Assembly: GCA_002729885.1 (NCBI GenBank)
Contig: PBUB01000031.1
Span: 111,087-175,086 of the forward strand
Origin: Spirochaetaceae bacterium
GTDB lineage: Bacteria; Spirochaetota; Leptospiria; Leptospirales; Leptonemataceae
DNA length: 64,000 nt
Direction of reading: 5' to 3'
The translations under genes were made by a program, and so were the position numbers. The notes beneath the pieces were generated by a model. That model searched no databases, was not told where the DNA came from, and saw only the letters and a list, made by a program, of their open reading frames with translations. Positions 42,227 to 51,908 of the stretch are shown here, in pieces. Positions within the stretch are counted from its first letter, which is position 1; each line of letters begins with the position of its first letter.

Positions 42227-43651
42227 ATGTTACAGAATTACGCAACAGGAGCATTCTTCGACGAGATGTTCGCTGCCGATGGGCAGCCAAGACCGGGTTA
42301 TTTCCCCCTTCGCGACCAGATCGATTCCATGACGGAATCTGAACTACAGCACCGAAAGGATGAAGCCGAGCAGGCATTGATTTCTCTGGGAATTACCTTT
42401 CGCGTGTACGGCGATGCAAGAGCCGAGGAACGCATTATCCCATTTGATATTATCCCGCGAATCATAACTCCTCCGGACTGGAAGCACCTGGAAAAGGGGC
42501 TGAAGCAGCGAGCCACAGCCCTGAATGAATTTCTCAAGGATATTTACGGCCCAAAACGCATCCTGGACGACAGGGTGGTGGATCCAGAGTACGTCTATTC
42601 CAGCACAAGTTATTTGAAGCAACTGGAAGGATTTCGCCCTCCTCGAGACATCTGGATCCATGTCAGTGGAACAGACCTGGTAAGAGATGCAGAAGGCACT
42701 TTTCGCGTACTGGAAGACAACGTCCGATGCCCTTCCGGGGTGTCCTATGTTCTGGAAAACCGTGAGGTAATGAAGCGCACATTTCCGGATCTGTTTCGCA
42801 GCCATCAGATTCGAACCATCTACGACTATCCGATCCGACTGCGCGGCACCATGGAGTATCTGAGCGATGCGGCAGCCCCTTCCTGCGTGGTACTTACCCC
42901 TGGAATCTATAACTCCGCCTACTACGAACATTCCTTTCTTGCACAGAAGATGGGAATCCCTCTGGTAAGCGGCACAGATCTCATTGTTCGAGACCATCGG
43001 GTGTACATGCGCACCACCCAGGGCCAGAAACCGGTGGATGTAATCTATAGAAGAATTGACGATGCATTTCTGGATCCAGAGGCCTTTCGACCGGACTCCC
43101 TTCTGGGAGTGCCGGGCCTTTTCGAGGCATACAGAAAAGGAAATGTTGCACTGCTCAACGCACCTGGAACCGGCGTGGCCGATGACAAAGTCATATATGC
43201 GTTCGTTCCAGAGATGATTCGCTACTATCTGGACGAAGATCCCATCATCCCCAACGTTGATACCTATCTATGCAGCAGACCGGATGACCTGAAATTCGTT
43301 CTGGAAAACATGGAAGAACTGGTCGTCAAAGAAGCCAACGGCGCAGGAGGCTACGGAATGCTCATTGGCCCCAAAGCAACTTCGGAAGAGGTACAGGAGT
43401 TTCGCAAGAAAGTTCAGTCCTCACCCCGAAGCTTCATCGCACAGCCGGTGCTGGGGCTTTCCCGGGTTCCTACGATGGTAGAAGAAGGCATTGAAGGTCG
43501 CCATGTGGATCTAAGGCCTTTTATCCTGTATGAAGAAGATATCTATGTGATGCCGGGAGGACTCACACGAGTGGCCCTTCCCCGAGACTCCCTGGTGGTA
43601 AACTCTTCGCAGGGAGGCGGTACAAAAGATACCTGGGTAATGGGGTCCTGA
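42227..43651 (+). CDS. Circularly permuted ATP-grasp type 2 protein
   Basis: A 474-residue protein of the circularly permuted ATP-grasp 2 family (DUF404/DUF407, COG2308), predicted to ligate amino or carboxyl groups in peptide-like products. ATP-site features are intact: LVVKEANGAGGYGMLIGP near residue 365, HVDLRPFILYEED and VNSSQGGGTKDTW at the C-terminus. LEDNVRCPSGVSYVLENR near residue 160 is also characteristic. The ATG at 42227 gives the family N-terminus (YATGAFFDEMF). It is followed after 1 bp by the alpha-E gene, starting a five-gene operon. Confidence 0.88.
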   Translation: MLQNYATGAFFDEMFAADGQPRPGYFPLRDQIDSMTESELQHRKDEAEQALISLGITFRVYGDARAEERIIPFDIIPRIITPPDWKHLEKGLKQRATALNEFLKDIYGPKRILDDRVVDPEYVYSSTSYLKQLEGFRPPRDIWIHVSGTDLVRDAEGTFRVLEDNVRCPSGVSYVLENREVMKRTFPDLFRSHQIRTIYDYPIRLRGTMEYLSDAAAPSCVVLTPGIYNSAYYEHSFLAQKMGIPLVSGTDLIVRDHRVYMRTTQGQKPVDVIYRRIDDAFLDPEAFRPDSLLGVPGLFEAYRKGNVALLNAPGTGVADDKVIYAFVPEMIRYYLDEDPIIPNVDTYLCSRPDDLKFVLENMEELVVKEANGAGGYGMLIGPKATSEEVQEFRKKVQSSPRSFIAQPVLGLSRVPTMVEEGIEGRHVDLRPFILYEEDIYVMPGGLTRVALPRDSLVVNSSQGGGTKDTWVMGS

Positions 43652-43652
43652 T

Positions 43653-44588
43653 ATGCTGAGTCGCGTAGCTGACTCCGTTTACTGGATGAATCGCTATATC
43701 GAGCGAGCGGAAAACTATTGCCGTTTCATGGATGTGAACTTCCAGCTTTCCCTGGATTCTCCGGAAAGTGCGAACCAATGGGGTCCGATGGTAACCACTA
43801 CAGGAGATAACACACTTTTCGAGGAACGATACGGCGAATACTCCAAAGAAACGGTAATCGAATTTATGACCTTCGATGGAGAAAACCCCAGCTCCATCCT
43901 TTCCTGCATTCGTCGAGCAAGAGAGAATGCAAGAACCATTCGAGAAAACATAAGCACTGAACTCTGGCAGATCCTGAACGAACTCTACCTGGAAATCAAA
44001 AATCAGAGCCATACATCAGACATGGAGCGTCTGGAGCGATTCTACACTCGAGTCAGAAGAACCTGCCTGCTATTCTATGGCACCATGGATGCCACACTTT
44101 CCCATGATGAAGTCCATAGATTCGCATTGACCGGGCGGTATCTGGAAAGGGCAGATAAGACAACACGAATCCTGGACATGAAGTATTTTATACTGCTTCC
44201 CAGCATTCAGGATGTGGGCACCACCCTGGATTTGATTCAGTGGCTTTCTCTTCTTAAGTCTGCCAGTGCTCATGAGATGTTTAACCGCATTTATCAAAAA
44301 GTGACGCCCAAAAACATCGCAGAATTTCTGATCCTAAACCGGGATTTCCCCAGGGCACTCATCTATTGCCTGGCAGAACTGGACCGCAATCTGAGATCCA
44401 TTTCCGGCAACACCGGCCGCTCCTACTCCAACGAAGCGGAGCGAACCACAGGGATGCTTCTTTCGGACTTGAATTTTACAGACATTGAGGAAATTCTACA
44501 GAAAGGCATGCATGAGTACCTGGACTCCGTGCAAACCAGGCTCAATGACATCGGTGGCCAGATTGTGGATCGCTATTTCTCGGTATAG
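43653..44588 (+). CDS. Alpha-E domain protein
   Basis: A 311-residue all-helical protein of the alpha-E (DUF403, COG2307) family. It opens with the usual MLSRVADSVYWMNRYIERAENYCRF. Further helices carry many Glu and Arg. The family is named for its conserved glutamates, has no known enzymatic role and almost always accompanies the permuted ATP-grasp protein. It begins 1 bp after that gene and ends 2 bp before the large transglutaminase-like gene. Confidence 0.9.
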   Translation: MLSRVADSVYWMNRYIERAENYCRFMDVNFQLSLDSPESANQWGPMVTTTGDNTLFEERYGEYSKETVIEFMTFDGENPSSILSCIRRARENARTIRENISTELWQILNELYLEIKNQSHTSDMERLERFYTRVRRTCLLFYGTMDATLSHDEVHRFALTGRYLERADKTTRILDMKYFILLPSIQDVGTTLDLIQWLSLLKSASAHEMFNRIYQKVTPKNIAEFLILNRDFPRALIYCLAELDRNLRSISGNTGRSYSNEAERTTGMLLSDLNFTDIEEILQKGMHEYLDSVQTRLNDIGGQIVDRYFSV

Positions 44589-44590
44589 AT

Positions 44591-47500
44591 ATGACCCGTG
44601 TTTCGCTGTATCATTTAACATCCTATCGATTCGATCGACCAGTTCAAATCCATCCCCATTCCATTCGTCTCAGGCCGGCGCCCCATACCAGGGCGCATGT
44701 TCACTCCTATTCGCTAAAAGTGAACCCGGAGCATTTCCTGAACTGGCAGCAGGATCCGGCCGGCAACTTTCTGGCCAGGATGGTTTTCCCGGAAAAATCC
44801 TGGGAACTTCGCATCCAGGTAGATATGGTGGTGGAGCTTCGAACTGTAAATCCATTCGATTTCTTTCTGGAGCCAGAAGCCAATCGATTTCCTTTCGCCT
44901 ATCCGGAAGAGCTACTGGACGACCTGGCCATCTACCGAGCAGCGAATGTGCAGGAACCGGAACTGGATCAATGGGTAGAACAGATTCGCAAAGAAGTAAT
45001 TAAGCCGGATATCTCTACAGTAGACATACTGGTGGAAATCAACCAGTTTGTGGCCAATCGCGTAGGCTATGTAATTCGCATGGAGCCGGGCATCCAGAGT
45101 TGTCAGACCACCATTCAAAGCGGCAAGGGTTCCTGCCGGGATTCTTCTTTTCTGTTAATGCATTTATTGCGAAAGCTGGGCCTGGCCAGTCGCTTCTGCT
45201 CTGGTTATCTAATTCAGCTAAAGGCAGATGAACTTCCCAGAAAAGGACCAGCCGGACCGGACCAGGACTTCACTGACCTGCACGCCTGGGCCGAAGTCTA
45301 TCTACCAGGCGCGGGCTGGATCGGGCTGGATCCCACATCCGGTCTGCTCACCGGCGAGGGGCATATCCCGCTTTTTTCCGCCGCCGAACCTTCCAGGGCG
45401 GCCCCGGTAAGCGGCGCCACAGACCCCTGCCAGTCCACATTGCACTTCGAAATGAAAGTGGAGCGTCTGCAGGAAGCTCCCAGAACCACGAAGCCCTACC
45501 GGGATGGCCTGTTCGAGGGTTTTCGCAAGATTGTACCTGTCATCGACCGCAAGCTAAATCAGCTGGATATGCGACTGACCATGGGAGGGGAACCCACCTT
45601 TGTCTCGGACGATGATTTTGATGGCCCGGAATGGAACTTCCAGGCCATGGCGCCGGATGGGGACAAAAAGAAACGGGATTATGCCGAACGTCTGCGAAGC
45701 AGGCTTGTTCACAATCTGGCACTTCCCTCGCCTCTGTTCATCGCAGGCCAGGGCAAGTGGTACCCGGGGGAACCACTGCCAAGATGGGCCTATTTCGCAC
45801 ACTGGAGGCTGGATGGGCAACCCATGAGTCTGTTGTATGCGGACAGCCTTGAGCGCTCCCGGGCCACAGGCCAGGATGCCAGGGACCTACTGGAGAAACT
45901 CTGTCAGCGTCTTAAACTGGACCCGGCCTTTTTACAACCTCTGCATGAGGATCCCCTGGAACTACTTCGCAGCGAAGCAGCCCTTCCAGAAAACGCAAAA
46001 AAACTCAAGGATCTGGATAGCTTTCATGGCCTGGAAAGGAATCGAGTGCTGCAACTACTGGAGGAGGATTTGTCCTCGCCCCGGGCCTATGTACTTCCCC
46101 TGGCCTACGAGCCGGAAAGTCAGAGATGGTCTTCCTCTGTATGGAAAACCCGACGAAGCCAGCTTTTCCTTCATCCCGGGGATTCGCCCGCCGGCCTGAG
46201 GTTACCTCTGGGATCCCTGGGAGACGGATTTCGCAGCGTATATCTGGAAGATCCTACAGAATTGACTGCGCATCTGCCAGATCCAGAACATCTGCTGAAA
46301 GTCCATAAGGGCTATAGCCTCAAAGATGACCGAAAGCGGGATCCACTTCGCGTTGCTCTTGTGGTAGAGGAACGAAACGAAAAGCTCCATATTTTCCTTC
46401 CCCCGCCCTCATCTGTATTTTCCCATCTTTCTCTAATTGCGCATCTGGAAAGCTGTCTCAAGGACATGGCTGTAGAATATGTCTGGGAAGGCCATCCACC
46501 TCCCATGCATCCGGGATTGAGCCATCTATCCATTACACCGGACCCTGGAGTTCTGGAGGTCAATCTTCAGCCATCGGAGACACTGGAAGAGTCGGCCCGG
46601 ATTACACAGGTGCTGTATCGCTCTGCGAAAGAAGAAGGCCTCACTACGCAAAAATTCATGATAGATGGAAGGCCAGCCGCCACCGGAGGAGGAAATCACA
46701 TTACCCTGGGAGCCAGAAGCACTCTGGAAAGTCCCTTCCTTCGCTTTCCTTCCCTGCTACCTTCGCTTATAGTTTACTGGCAAAAGCATCCTGCATTGAG
46801 CTATCTTTTCTCCGGCCTATTTATTGGCCCCACCAGCCAGGCGCCCAGAATCGACGAAGCAAGGATCGATACTCTTTATGATCTAGAACTGGCACTCAAG
46901 AAGCTGTACAGCTATGAGGGGGATTGCCCTCCTTACATGATCGATCGGCTCCTGAGGCACCATCTTACAGATCTAACGGGAAATACACACCGGGCAGAAT
47001 TCTGCATCGATAAACTGTATGATCCAGGTTCTCTGGGAGGTCGCCGGGGCCTGCTGGAAATGAGGGCTTTCGAAATGCCCCCGCACTGGAAGATGAGCGC
47101 TGTGCAGCAGGCTCTCATAGGCGCCATTCTATGTCTTATGCGAAAGCATCCACCGGAGCCAAAGCTTGTGCGATGGGGCCTGGATCTTCGTGACCGATTT
47201 ATGATTCCTCATTACATTCAGCAGGATTTACAGGAAGTTCTGGATGATCTTAAAAGCATCGATCTGGATTTTTCCATGGAGCTTTTTGAGCCTTTCTTTG
47301 AGTTTCGCTTTCCTGTTTATGGAGAAGTCCATTATCCAGGGATTCGCATCGAACTGCGTATGGGGCTGGAACCCTGGAATGTACTGGGTGAGGAAGCTCA
47401 CACTGGAGGCACATCCAGGGCCGTGGATTCAGCCACAGAACGGATGCAAATCTCTGTAGAAGGAGATCCTGCAGAGCGCTATGAACTGGCCTGTAATGGG

Positions 47501-47875
47501 CAGAGAGTTCCACTGAAAAAGGTAAGCCCGGACAAACGAGTGGCCGGAGTCCGTTACAAGGCCTGGAATCCAGCATCCACAATGCATCCGCATATTAAAC
47601 CACATAACCCGCTGGTGTTTTCTCTCTTTGACACCTACAATGAACGATACGTAACCGGATGCACATATCATGTGGCCCATCCAGGCGGCAGAAGCTACGA
47701 TACCCTGCCCGTAAATGCCCTGGAAGCAGAAAGCCGGCGCATCAATCGTTTCCAGGCCGGGGACTTTGGCTCCTCATCGGCGCCTGCGCCGGCAGGAATT
47801 TCAAACCCGGAGTTCCCATGCACTCTGGATTTAAGGCTGGCCGCAGAACTGCCGGAGCAGTTGTCTGACTCCTAG
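44591..47875 (+). CDS. Transglutaminase-like/DUF2126 fusion protein
   Basis: A 1094-residue protein. Residues 1-270 have a bacterial transglutaminase N-region and a transglutaminase-like cysteine protease fold, with Cys182 (GKGSCRDSSF), His231 (DLHAWAEVYLPGAGW) and Asp247 (GLDPTSG). The remainder matches the DUF2126/COG4196 extension, beginning near LDMRLTMGGEPTFVS and including GGGNHITLGA. This fusion is the usual partner of permuted ATP-grasp and alpha-E genes. It may hydrolyse or transfer the product's amide bonds. No signal peptide, so cytoplasmic. It abuts both neighbours. Confidence 0.9.
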   Translation: MTRVSLYHLTSYRFDRPVQIHPHSIRLRPAPHTRAHVHSYSLKVNPEHFLNWQQDPAGNFLARMVFPEKSWELRIQVDMVVELRTVNPFDFFLEPEANRFPFAYPEELLDDLAIYRAANVQEPELDQWVEQIRKEVIKPDISTVDILVEINQFVANRVGYVIRMEPGIQSCQTTIQSGKGSCRDSSFLLMHLLRKLGLASRFCSGYLIQLKADELPRKGPAGPDQDFTDLHAWAEVYLPGAGWIGLDPTSGLLTGEGHIPLFSAAEPSRAAPVSGATDPCQSTLHFEMKVERLQEAPRTTKPYRDGLFEGFRKIVPVIDRKLNQLDMRLTMGGEPTFVSDDDFDGPEWNFQAMAPDGDKKKRDYAERLRSRLVHNLALPSPLFIAGQGKWYPGEPLPRWAYFAHWRLDGQPMSLLYADSLERSRATGQDARDLLEKLCQRLKLDPAFLQPLHEDPLELLRSEAALPENAKKLKDLDSFHGLERNRVLQLLEEDLSSPRAYVLPLAYEPESQRWSSSVWKTRRSQLFLHPGDSPAGLRLPLGSLGDGFRSVYLEDPTELTAHLPDPEHLLKVHKGYSLKDDRKRDPLRVALVVEERNEKLHIFLPPPSSVFSHLSLIAHLESCLKDMAVEYVWEGHPPPMHPGLSHLSITPDPGVLEVNLQPSETLEESARITQVLYRSAKEEGLTTQKFMIDGRPAATGGGNHITLGARSTLESPFLRFPSLLPSLIVYWQKHPALSYLFSGLFIGPTSQAPRIDEARIDTLYDLELALKKLYSYEGDCPPYMIDRLLRHHLTDLTGNTHRAEFCIDKLYDPGSLGGRRGLLEMRAFEMPPHWKMSAVQQALIGAILCLMRKHPPEPKLVRWGLDLRDRFMIPHYIQQDLQEVLDDLKSIDLDFSMELFEPFFEFRFPVYGEVHYPGIRIELRMGLEPWNVLGEEAHTGGTSRAVDSATERMQISVEGDPAERYELACNGQRVPLKKVSPDKRVAGVRYKAWNPASTMHPHIKPHNPLVFSLFDTYNERYVTGCTYHVAHPGGRSYDTLPVNALEAESRRINRFQAGDFGSSSAPAPAGISNPEFPCTLDLRLAAELPEQLSDS

Positions 47876-50353
47876 ATGGAAACACTGCAAAAGCAGCTTT
47901 TGTCCGGTTATCAGCCAATTCCGGGCATCCATGATGAGTTTTTGCAGAACGGCCAGATTCGCTCCCATTATGATTTCCTGATATCCAGCCTGGATAGTCT
48001 GGGCACAGACCGACTGCAGCAAAGAAGGAATGAAGCCCACCGGTTACTGAAAGAAAATGGAGTAACCTACAGCATCTATGGAAGCCCGTCCGGAGAGAAC
48101 CGAATCTGGCCTCTGGATTTGATACCGGTGATCATTCCCAGCGATGAATGGTCGCCTCTGGAACGAGGGCTCATCCAGCGAGCGGAACTTCTGGACCTGG
48201 TGCTTACAGATCTTTATAACCAGCGAACCGCCATCCATGAAAAGCTAATCCCGGCAGATCTATTATTTCGCTCCCGGGCCTTTTTACGGCCCTGTCATGA
48301 TCTCTTTCCTCCCAGAACCAGTGCTCTGTCCTACTTTGCCACCGACGTAAGTCGAAACGCCGATGGAAGCTTTGTAGCCCTGGGGGATCGCATCCAGGCT
48401 CCGTCCGGATCCGGTTACAGTCTGGAGAACCGAATCGTACTTTCCAGGGTTCTTCCCAGCATCTATCGAGACAGCCAGGTGCATAGACTGGCCACCTACT
48501 TTCGCACTCTTCGAAGAAATATGATTCGAAGAGCTCAGATTCGTAAAAAAGATCCTCTCACTATTTTACTTACGCCAGGACCTGCCAACGAAACCTATTT
48601 CGAACATGCATACCTGGCCTCCTATCTGGGATTCACCCTGGCTCAGGCCGATGACCTCACGGTTCGCGAGCAAAGGCTATATCTGAAGACCGTTGAAGGA
48701 TTTCAACAGGTGGATATAGTCTTTCGAAGAATCGATGATGCATTCCTGGATTCCCTGGAATTAAGAGGAGATTCTCTTCTCGGTATTCCCGGTCTTTTGC
48801 AGTGTATTCGCGCAGGTACCGTTACCGTCTTAAATCCACCAGGATGCGGAATCCTGGAGGATCGATCCCTGCTGGCCTATTTGCCGGAGCTTTCCAGGCA
48901 TTTCCTGGGTGAGGACTTAATTCTACCCAATGCACGCACCTACTGGCTGGGCGATGAGAATCACCTAAACCAGGTGCGTCATAGAACGGATATTGCGATC
49001 AAACCCGCCATACGTCGTCGTGGAGAAGAAGGCTATTTCCTTGAGTACATGAGCGATTCGGACCGGGAGTATCTGTGGTCTCGCATACTGGAAAGGCCCT
49101 ATGATTTCATCGCACAGGAAGTGCTTTCCGGATGTAGCTGCCCGGTGTTTCAAAACGGACAGTTTACTCCTGCCCGGGGCATCTATCGCACATTTATCGC
49201 AGCTGCAGATTCAGGCTATGTAGTTCTGCCAGGTGGCCTGGCCCGATTTTCTGTTACCCCGGACAATTTCATCATTACCAACCAGGCAGGCGCCCTGAGC
49301 AAGGATATCTGGATTCTGGCCAGCGAACCTCAGAAACAGGAAACTCTGCTTTCTGTTCCAGCAGATGCCACAGAGATCTTTCGCAAGGGCATCGGCCTGC
49401 CCGGCCGCGTCGCAGACAATCTATTCTGGCTTGCAAGATACGCAGAACGGGCAGAGAATCAATGCCGCTTCCTGAGGATGATTGTAGAGAGTTCCGACGA
49501 TGGAAACAGCGTAACGGCTCTTCAAGGCACCCTTTCAGGCATACTTACCGGTCTGGCCGGAAGCTCCGGGCCACAATACTCGGAGGATCTGGTATCCTTC
49601 ATGCTGGTGCGAACCGGGGATGAAGGCTCCATGGCCCACGATCTCCAGGCTCTGGTTCAATCCGGTCGCCGAATCCGGGACCGACTTTCCGAAGATACCA
49701 GACGAGTTATTTCCGGACTGGAAAGCACTCTAAACTCGCTCCAGGAAGATGACATCGTTGAGGCCTCCGAAGCCCTGTTTCAGATCATTTTACTTCTAAC
49801 TTCACTTACAGGCCATCTTTCAGAAAACATGAGCCGTGAAGCGTCCTATTTCTTTCCAGGATTTGGGAAGCGACTGGAACGCTCCCTCTTTCTACTACGC
49901 CTGATCTATTCGCTGTCCAGAACCGCTTCTCTGGAATGGTGGGATCTACTGGATGCAATTCTACGAATCAACGACATCAGTATTACCTATCGAAGAAGAT
50001 ACAGAAACCGAATGGATGTAAGGAGTGTTCTGGACATTCTTTTATTCGACCGCACCAATCCTCGCTCCCTGATCTTTCAGGTGGATGAAATGTATTCTAT
50101 GAGCGCGACTCTTCCTGGCGTGGAAAATCCAGATAAAAGCCGGGAAAGGAAGCTGGCGCTGGAGCTTTATACCAGGGTTCATCTAACAGAAATCGAATCC
50201 TTGATTGGTTCCGATGGGGCGCTTCTAATTGATAAGCTTCAGGACTTCTCTCTTGAGTGCCAGAGACTCACCCATGATCTTTCCGATGCTGTAAGCGATC
50301 GGTACTTCCAGTACAGAGAGCAGAGCCAGCAAATGGAGGATCTGGGTGCCTGA
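47876..50353 (+). CDS. Fused permuted ATP-grasp and alpha-E protein
   Basis: An 825-residue fusion. Residues 1-490 align with the ATP-grasp gene at 42227 (PNARTYWLGDENHL, VVLPGGLARFSV, SKDIWILAS). Residues 500-825 are an alpha-E domain (LPGRVADNLFWLARYAERAENQCRFL). The ATP-loop is degenerate: where the first protein has KEANGAGGYGM, this one has KPAIRRRGEEGYF, and HVDLRPF is replaced. It may be a non-catalytic or altered-specificity partner. It starts directly after the preceding stop and overlaps the next gene by 8 nt. Confidence 0.88.
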   Translation: METLQKQLLSGYQPIPGIHDEFLQNGQIRSHYDFLISSLDSLGTDRLQQRRNEAHRLLKENGVTYSIYGSPSGENRIWPLDLIPVIIPSDEWSPLERGLIQRAELLDLVLTDLYNQRTAIHEKLIPADLLFRSRAFLRPCHDLFPPRTSALSYFATDVSRNADGSFVALGDRIQAPSGSGYSLENRIVLSRVLPSIYRDSQVHRLATYFRTLRRNMIRRAQIRKKDPLTILLTPGPANETYFEHAYLASYLGFTLAQADDLTVREQRLYLKTVEGFQQVDIVFRRIDDAFLDSLELRGDSLLGIPGLLQCIRAGTVTVLNPPGCGILEDRSLLAYLPELSRHFLGEDLILPNARTYWLGDENHLNQVRHRTDIAIKPAIRRRGEEGYFLEYMSDSDREYLWSRILERPYDFIAQEVLSGCSCPVFQNGQFTPARGIYRTFIAAADSGYVVLPGGLARFSVTPDNFIITNQAGALSKDIWILASEPQKQETLLSVPADATEIFRKGIGLPGRVADNLFWLARYAERAENQCRFLRMIVESSDDGNSVTALQGTLSGILTGLAGSSGPQYSEDLVSFMLVRTGDEGSMAHDLQALVQSGRRIRDRLSEDTRRVISGLESTLNSLQEDDIVEASEALFQIILLLTSLTGHLSENMSREASYFFPGFGKRLERSLFLLRLIYSLSRTASLEWWDLLDAILRINDISITYRRRYRNRMDVRSVLDILLFDRTNPRSLIFQVDEMYSMSATLPGVENPDKSRERKLALELYTRVHLTEIESLIGSDGALLIDKLQDFSLECQRLTHDLSDAVSDRYFQYREQSQQMEDLGA

Positions 50354-51239
50354 ATATATCGTAACTCATATTTCCCGCTACGATTACGAGGAAACCGTAT
50401 CTCTGTGCCAGAACCTGGCATTGATGGAGCCCCAGGATAGTTCCATGCAAACGGTGCGAAGCTTTCAACTGCAATGCGATCCCCTGCCGGCGATTCGAGA
50501 CCGGAGAAAGGATTACTTTGGCAATGCAGTGCATTATTTCTCCGTAGAGCAGCCGCATTCGCATATTGAGTTTGTCAGCACTACGGATCTTTTTACGGAA
50601 GATGCAAAACCCCTGGATCTGTCCGCCACACCTCCTCATGAGCAGGTCCGAGATCAAATTCGCCGGGCTTTACATCCAGAAGAACTGGAGATCGTACAGT
50701 TTACCCTGCCCTCTCGGTTCGTACCCACCGGACCAGACTATGCAGCACTGGCCAGCCTTGACTTTACTCCTGGAAGGCCATTCGCAGAAGCCGCCCTGGC
50801 GTTCACAACTCGCATCTACCAGGAATTCACCTACGATTCAGAAGCCACCACCATCCTGACTCCTCTGGAAGATGTTTTGAAGATTAAAGCCGGAGTATGT
50901 CAGGATTTTAGCCATGTCTTTCTGGCAGCGCTCAGAAGCCTGGGACTGCCCTGTAGATACGTAAGCGGCTACATCGAAACCTATCCGCCTCCCGGGCAGC
51001 CCCGACTCCAGGGCGCCGATGCCAGCCATGCATGGGTCTCGATTTACATTCCAGGGCACGGCTGGCTGGATCTGGATCCTACCAACGGAAAGCTACGCAC
51101 CCATGAATATATCCAGGCCGCCGTGGGCCGGGATTATCAAGATGTCAGCCCTTTAAGAGGAGTTCTCTTTGGAGGCGGAAAACATAAGGTAACTGTTTCG
51201 GTGGATGTTAAAAGGAAAGACGAGCCGGATCGAAGCTGA
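50346..51239 (+). CDS. Transglutaminase-like protein
   Basis: A 297-residue protein with the same two-part layout as the start of the 1094-residue protein but without DUF2126. An N-terminal beta region is followed by a transglutaminase core with Cys185 (AGVCQDFSHVF), His228 (ASHAWVSIYIPGHGW) and Asp244 (LDLDPTNG). The GTG at 50346 overlaps the preceding gene and has GGAGGA about ten bases upstream. It closes the five-gene operon. The substrate is presumably the ATP-grasp product. A T-rich GATTTTC tandem repeat follows. Confidence 0.88.
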   Translation: MPEYIVTHISRYDYEETVSLCQNLALMEPQDSSMQTVRSFQLQCDPLPAIRDRRKDYFGNAVHYFSVEQPHSHIEFVSTTDLFTEDAKPLDLSATPPHEQVRDQIRRALHPEELEIVQFTLPSRFVPTGPDYAALASLDFTPGRPFAEAALAFTTRIYQEFTYDSEATTILTPLEDVLKIKAGVCQDFSHVFLAALRSLGLPCRYVSGYIETYPPPGQPRLQGADASHAWVSIYIPGHGWLDLDPTNGKLRTHEYIQAAVGRDYQDVSPLRGVLFGGGKHKVTVSVDVKRKDEPDRS

Positions 51240-51291
51240 TCAACCCATGTCCATGAAGGCGTAGCTGGAGAAGAACCCGCAACCCACCTTC

Positions 51292-51321
51292 GAATTTTTC
51301 GATTTTCGATTTTCGATTTTT
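51292..51321. repeat. Short GATTTTC tandem repeat
   Basis: Three near-identical 7-bp units (51301-51321) preceded by a related 9-bp unit lie in the 152-bp gap between the transglutaminase-like gene and convergent dtd. It may simply be AT-rich terminator surroundings. Confidence 0.6.
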
Positions 51322-51391
51322 GAATATCGCAGTTCGCGAGAAAATTAAAGGTCCGACCCGGGCCGGGCTGTTCCCGCATCGGATTGCCCAA

Positions 51392-51835
51392 TCACCGTGG
51401 CTCGGATACCATAAAGGTTACCGGCCCATCGTTTACCAGGCCAACCTTCATATCTGCACCGAATTCTCCGGTTTGTACCGGCACCCCGGCATCCGAAAGC
51501 GACTGACAGAATTCATTGTAGAGTCGCTTCGCCTTTTCCGGCTCCGCTGCCGGCCCAAAGGAAGGCCGATTCCCGCGGGATAGATCGGCACATAGAGTGA
51601 ACTGAGAAACCACCAGGGCCTGGCCTCCGGAATCCAGAATCGATAGATTCATTTTGCCATTTTCATCTTCGAAGATTCTGATTTTGCTGAGCCTGACTGC
51701 AAGATTCCGGGCCACCGACTCATCGTCTTCATGCAATGCGCCCAGAAAGACAAGCATTCCTCGCTGTATCTCAGATACCGTTTGCCCGTTTACTATAACA
51801 GATGCCTCGATTACTCTTTGAACCAATGCCAGCAT
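51392..51835 (-). CDS. dtd: D-aminoacyl-tRNA deacylase
   Basis: A 147-residue DTD that hydrolyses D-aminoacyl-tRNA (and glycyl-tRNA(Ala)). Diagnostic segments are MLALVQRV at the start, SQFTLCAD (77-84, active site) and the cross-subunit NDGPVTF with Gly137-Pro138. Length is normal. Gene order puts it downstream of and near the coiled-coil protein gene, 73 bp apart on the same strand. Confidence 0.94.
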   Translation of the reverse strand: MLALVQRVIEASVIVNGQTVSEIQRGMLVFLGALHEDDESVARNLAVRLSKIRIFEDENGKMNLSILDSGGQALVVSQFTLCADLSRGNRPSFGPAAEPEKAKRLYNEFCQSLSDAGVPVQTGEFGADMKVGLVNDGPVTFMVSEPR

Positions 51836-51908
51836 GCAAGTTTATCTGGGACTCTGCGACAATGATCGCTTGCCCGTTAGAGAAATGAGCGGTCCTGGAA
51901 CCGCTAAA

